This document shows positions 62,861-64,000 of a DNA stretch of 64,000 nucleotides, piece by piece; positions within the stretch are counted from its first letter, which is position 1, and every line of letters starts with the position of its first letter. The position numbers and the translations under genes are program-made. This DNA is from Ciceribacter lividus (GTDB lineage Bacteria > Pseudomonadota > Alphaproteobacteria > Rhizobiales > Rhizobiaceae). Location: NCBI RefSeq assembly GCF_003337715.1, contig NZ_QPIX01000009.1, positions 124,001 to 188,000 of the forward strand, given 5' to 3'. The notes beneath the pieces were generated by a model. The model was not told where the DNA came from, searched no databases, and worked only from the letters and a program-made list of their open reading frames with translations.

Positions 62861-63514
62861 TCAGCCGTGACCGCCGCCCTCCGCCGGCGCGGCATGCGCA
62901 TCGCCGCCGTGGGCAGCTGCGGTTGTCTCGACAGCACCTTCCGGTTTCGAACAGTCGAACTTGTCGTCGATCGACGCGGCGATGCGTTCGGCGTCCTCGC
63001 TCGGCACCACGATCTTTTCGCCGTAGAAGAGGCCGGTCTCGTTGGCCGGGCGATCGATGTAGTGCGCGCTGAACACGGCCGCACCCTCGACCTCGGGCAC
63101 GCGCGATGGATCGGGAATGTAGACGACATCCGCGCCGATCGCATGACCACGCATGTTCGCACGATCCTTGGGCCCGTTCACGTCGAGCACCACCACCTGA
63201 ACGAGATCCGGTCTCTCCGCCTCGAACGTCTTCTCGGCGACACGCAGCGCCGTCTTCATGCGGGAAAGACCGTCTCCGCCATTGGTCGAGACGTATTTGC
63301 GGATCCACTGGCGATCCATCTTCTTGATCAGGACCGTCTTCACTTCGGTGCACTTCTGGCCGTTCGCTCCCCGAAAGGTCGGCCCGAGCAGCTTCTCGGC
63401 GCCGATGTAGACGGCGGCGGCACCCGTCGCACCGCAGAAAACCAGGACCCCGCCGAGAACGAGTGCCAGCTTTCGGGACGGGCGGAATATATTCAACAGC
63501 CCCTTCAAGCCCAC
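62861..63514 (-). CDS. Membrane-anchored hypothetical protein
   Basis: A 217-residue protein I recognise only as a conserved-looking rhizobial hypothetical. One N-terminal membrane anchor (LALVLGGVLVFCGATGAAAVY, about residues 15-36) puts the rest in the periplasm. The C-terminal end is Ala/Gly/His-rich (AAAHGGDAHAAPAEGGGHG), possibly metal-binding. The start is uncertain: GTG at 63514 or TTG at 63553. It is convergent with lysS. Confidence 0.7.
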   Translation of the reverse strand: MGLKGLLNIFRPSRKLALVLGGVLVFCGATGAAAVYIGAEKLLGPTFRGANGQKCTEVKTVLIKKMDRQWIRKYVSTNGGDGLSRMKTALRVAEKTFEAERPDLVQVVVLDVNGPKDRANMRGHAIGADVVYIPDPSRVPEVEGAAVFSAHYIDRPANETGLFYGEKIVVPSEDAERIAASIDDKFDCSKPEGAVETTAAAHGGDAHAAPAEGGGHG

Positions 63515-63616
63515 GACACCACCATCTGACCACTCCCGGTTACGCAATACCAACGACCTTTGCTAGCACGCCGATCTTGAGGAAGTTTTAATCGCACGGC
63601 ACGGATCACGCCAATA

Positions 63617-63633
63617 TTGCGAATGATTTGCAA
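63617..63633 (+). promoter_or_regulatory. Fur/Mur-type inverted repeat before the sitA-sitD remnant
   Basis: TTGCGAATGATTTGCAA has arms TTGCGAAT and ATTTGCAA around a central G (one mismatch). It lies 15-31 bases before the GTG at 63648. Rhizobial sitABCD genes are repressed by Mur in response to manganese through such sites. Confidence 0.55.
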
Positions 63634-63647
63634 AAAGACTCGTCTGC

Positions 63648-63917
63648 GTGAGACGGAAGATCATCGACCTGCTTGCCGCCATCATATTCGTCGGCCTGCC
63701 CGCCGTGGCGGTCGCAGCGGAGAAGCCGAAAGTCATCACGACCTTCACCGTCATCGCCGACATCGCGCGCAATATCGCGGGCGACGCCGCCGAGGTCGAC
63801 AGCGCCCCGGCCCCGACGATCGTGCTGCTGATGAGCAGCATATTCGTTCTGGCCTTCGTCCGAACGGTCTGGCAGGCGCATCGCAGGTCGGTTACGCGAG
63901 AATCCGTCTTGAGATAG
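63648..63917 (+). pseudogene. In-frame fusion remnant of SitA (metal-binding protein) and a SitC/D-type permease
   Basis: A 89-residue ORF starting with GTG at 63648. Residues 1-52 are a Sec signal plus EKPKVITTFTVIADIARNI, the classical start of a manganese/zinc ABC binding protein. From about residue 51 the sequence becomes VDSAPAPTIVLLMSSIFVLAF and then a basic end, which resembles the C-terminal helix of the permease subunit of the same transporters. The ORF is therefore best explained by a deletion that removed most of sitA, all of the ATPase and first permease, and most of the last permease. Whether the fused peptide is expressed is unknown. Confidence 0.65.
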
Positions 63918-64000
63918 ATCGCCCTCCAGACTTGCTGGAGATCAAGCCCCGGATCGTCCATACTTGGTACTAAAGTACTATCGAGTCCCCTCTCCGGAAG

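Overview
The window is chromosomal DNA of a GC-rich (roughly 63% by eye) alphaproteobacterium, almost certainly Rhizobiales and probably Rhizobiaceae. Reasons: the rhizobial-type ribosomal protein S21, heterotetrameric sarcosine oxidase, a glycogen pgm-glgX pair, a TTAA-N7-TTAAC CtrA-type site, Fur/Mur- and FixK-like operators, RIME-like palindromic intergenic repeats, and an alphaproteobacterial type III ornithine decarboxylase with a long structured leader. No phage, plasmid, CRISPR, IS, rRNA or tRNA genes were seen. It is a normal housekeeping and catabolic region with scattered accessory genes.

Layout. 1-4.3 kb: glycogen metabolism (pgm 3' end, glgX), a MaoC dehydratase and a DUF2332 protein. 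4.3-9.4 kb: sarcosine oxidase operon soxBDAG on the minus strand. 9.7-11.3 kb: rpsU, a TPR lipoprotein and the small subunit IV of aa3 oxidase. 11.5-14.8 kb: a FeeM-like N-acyl amino acid synthase and a membrane GGDEF/EAL protein. 15.3-18.9 kb: a complete TRAP transporter (small permease, large permease with an unusual tail, Tat-exported binding protein). 19.2-23.5 kb: glutamine-amidotransferase-like hydrolase, LacI plus 2-hydroxyacid dehydrogenase, MarR, creatininase. 23.7-26.6 kb: His-rich COG0523 GTPase, a 20-codon mini-ORF, a WD40 protein, and OmpW. 26.9-30.1 kb: GNAT, ornithine decarboxylase with leader RNA, LysR. 30.2-33.6 kb: DUF1007 plus Ni/Co exporter, GNAT, TerB/DUF533. 33.7-36.2 kb: KDPG aldolase, CYTH plus CHAD pair, a small Cys-motif protein. 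36.3-38.3 kb: WYL regulator, VOC, EVE. 38.4-41.1 kb: methionine ABC transporter metNIQ with a 15-codon leader ORF. 41.3-43.2 kb: nitroreductase, HxlR, FMN reductase. 43.2-48 kb: sugar catabolism (GH1 beta-glucosidase, Gfo/Idh oxidoreductase, sugar isomerase) with a CatB-like acyltransferase. 48.2-50.5 kb: Crp/Fnr, periplasmic cysteine hydrolase, GreA-like factor. 50.7-54.7 kb: xylose operon xylR(LacI)-xylB-xylA with twin operators. 54.8-58.5 kb: EmrAB-type efflux with a divergent TetR. 58.6-62.8 kb: TerC, gltX, lysS. 62.8-64 kb: a membrane-anchored unknown and what looks like a deletion scar of a sitABCD manganese transporter.

The most notable points are: (1) the 90-aa ORF at 63.6 kb that reads as the start of SitA fused in frame to the end of a metal permease, still behind a Fur/Mur-type palindrome; (2) a FeeM-like acyltransferase with a perfect CtrA box just upstream, next to a c-di-GMP protein; (3) translationally chained mini-ORFs between cobW and WD40 and before metN; (4) several clear operator palindromes (twin LacI sites at xyl, a TetR site at emr, a perfect 20-bp palindrome before the Gfo/Idh gene). 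All gene functions are inferred from protein sequence recognition without database searches.
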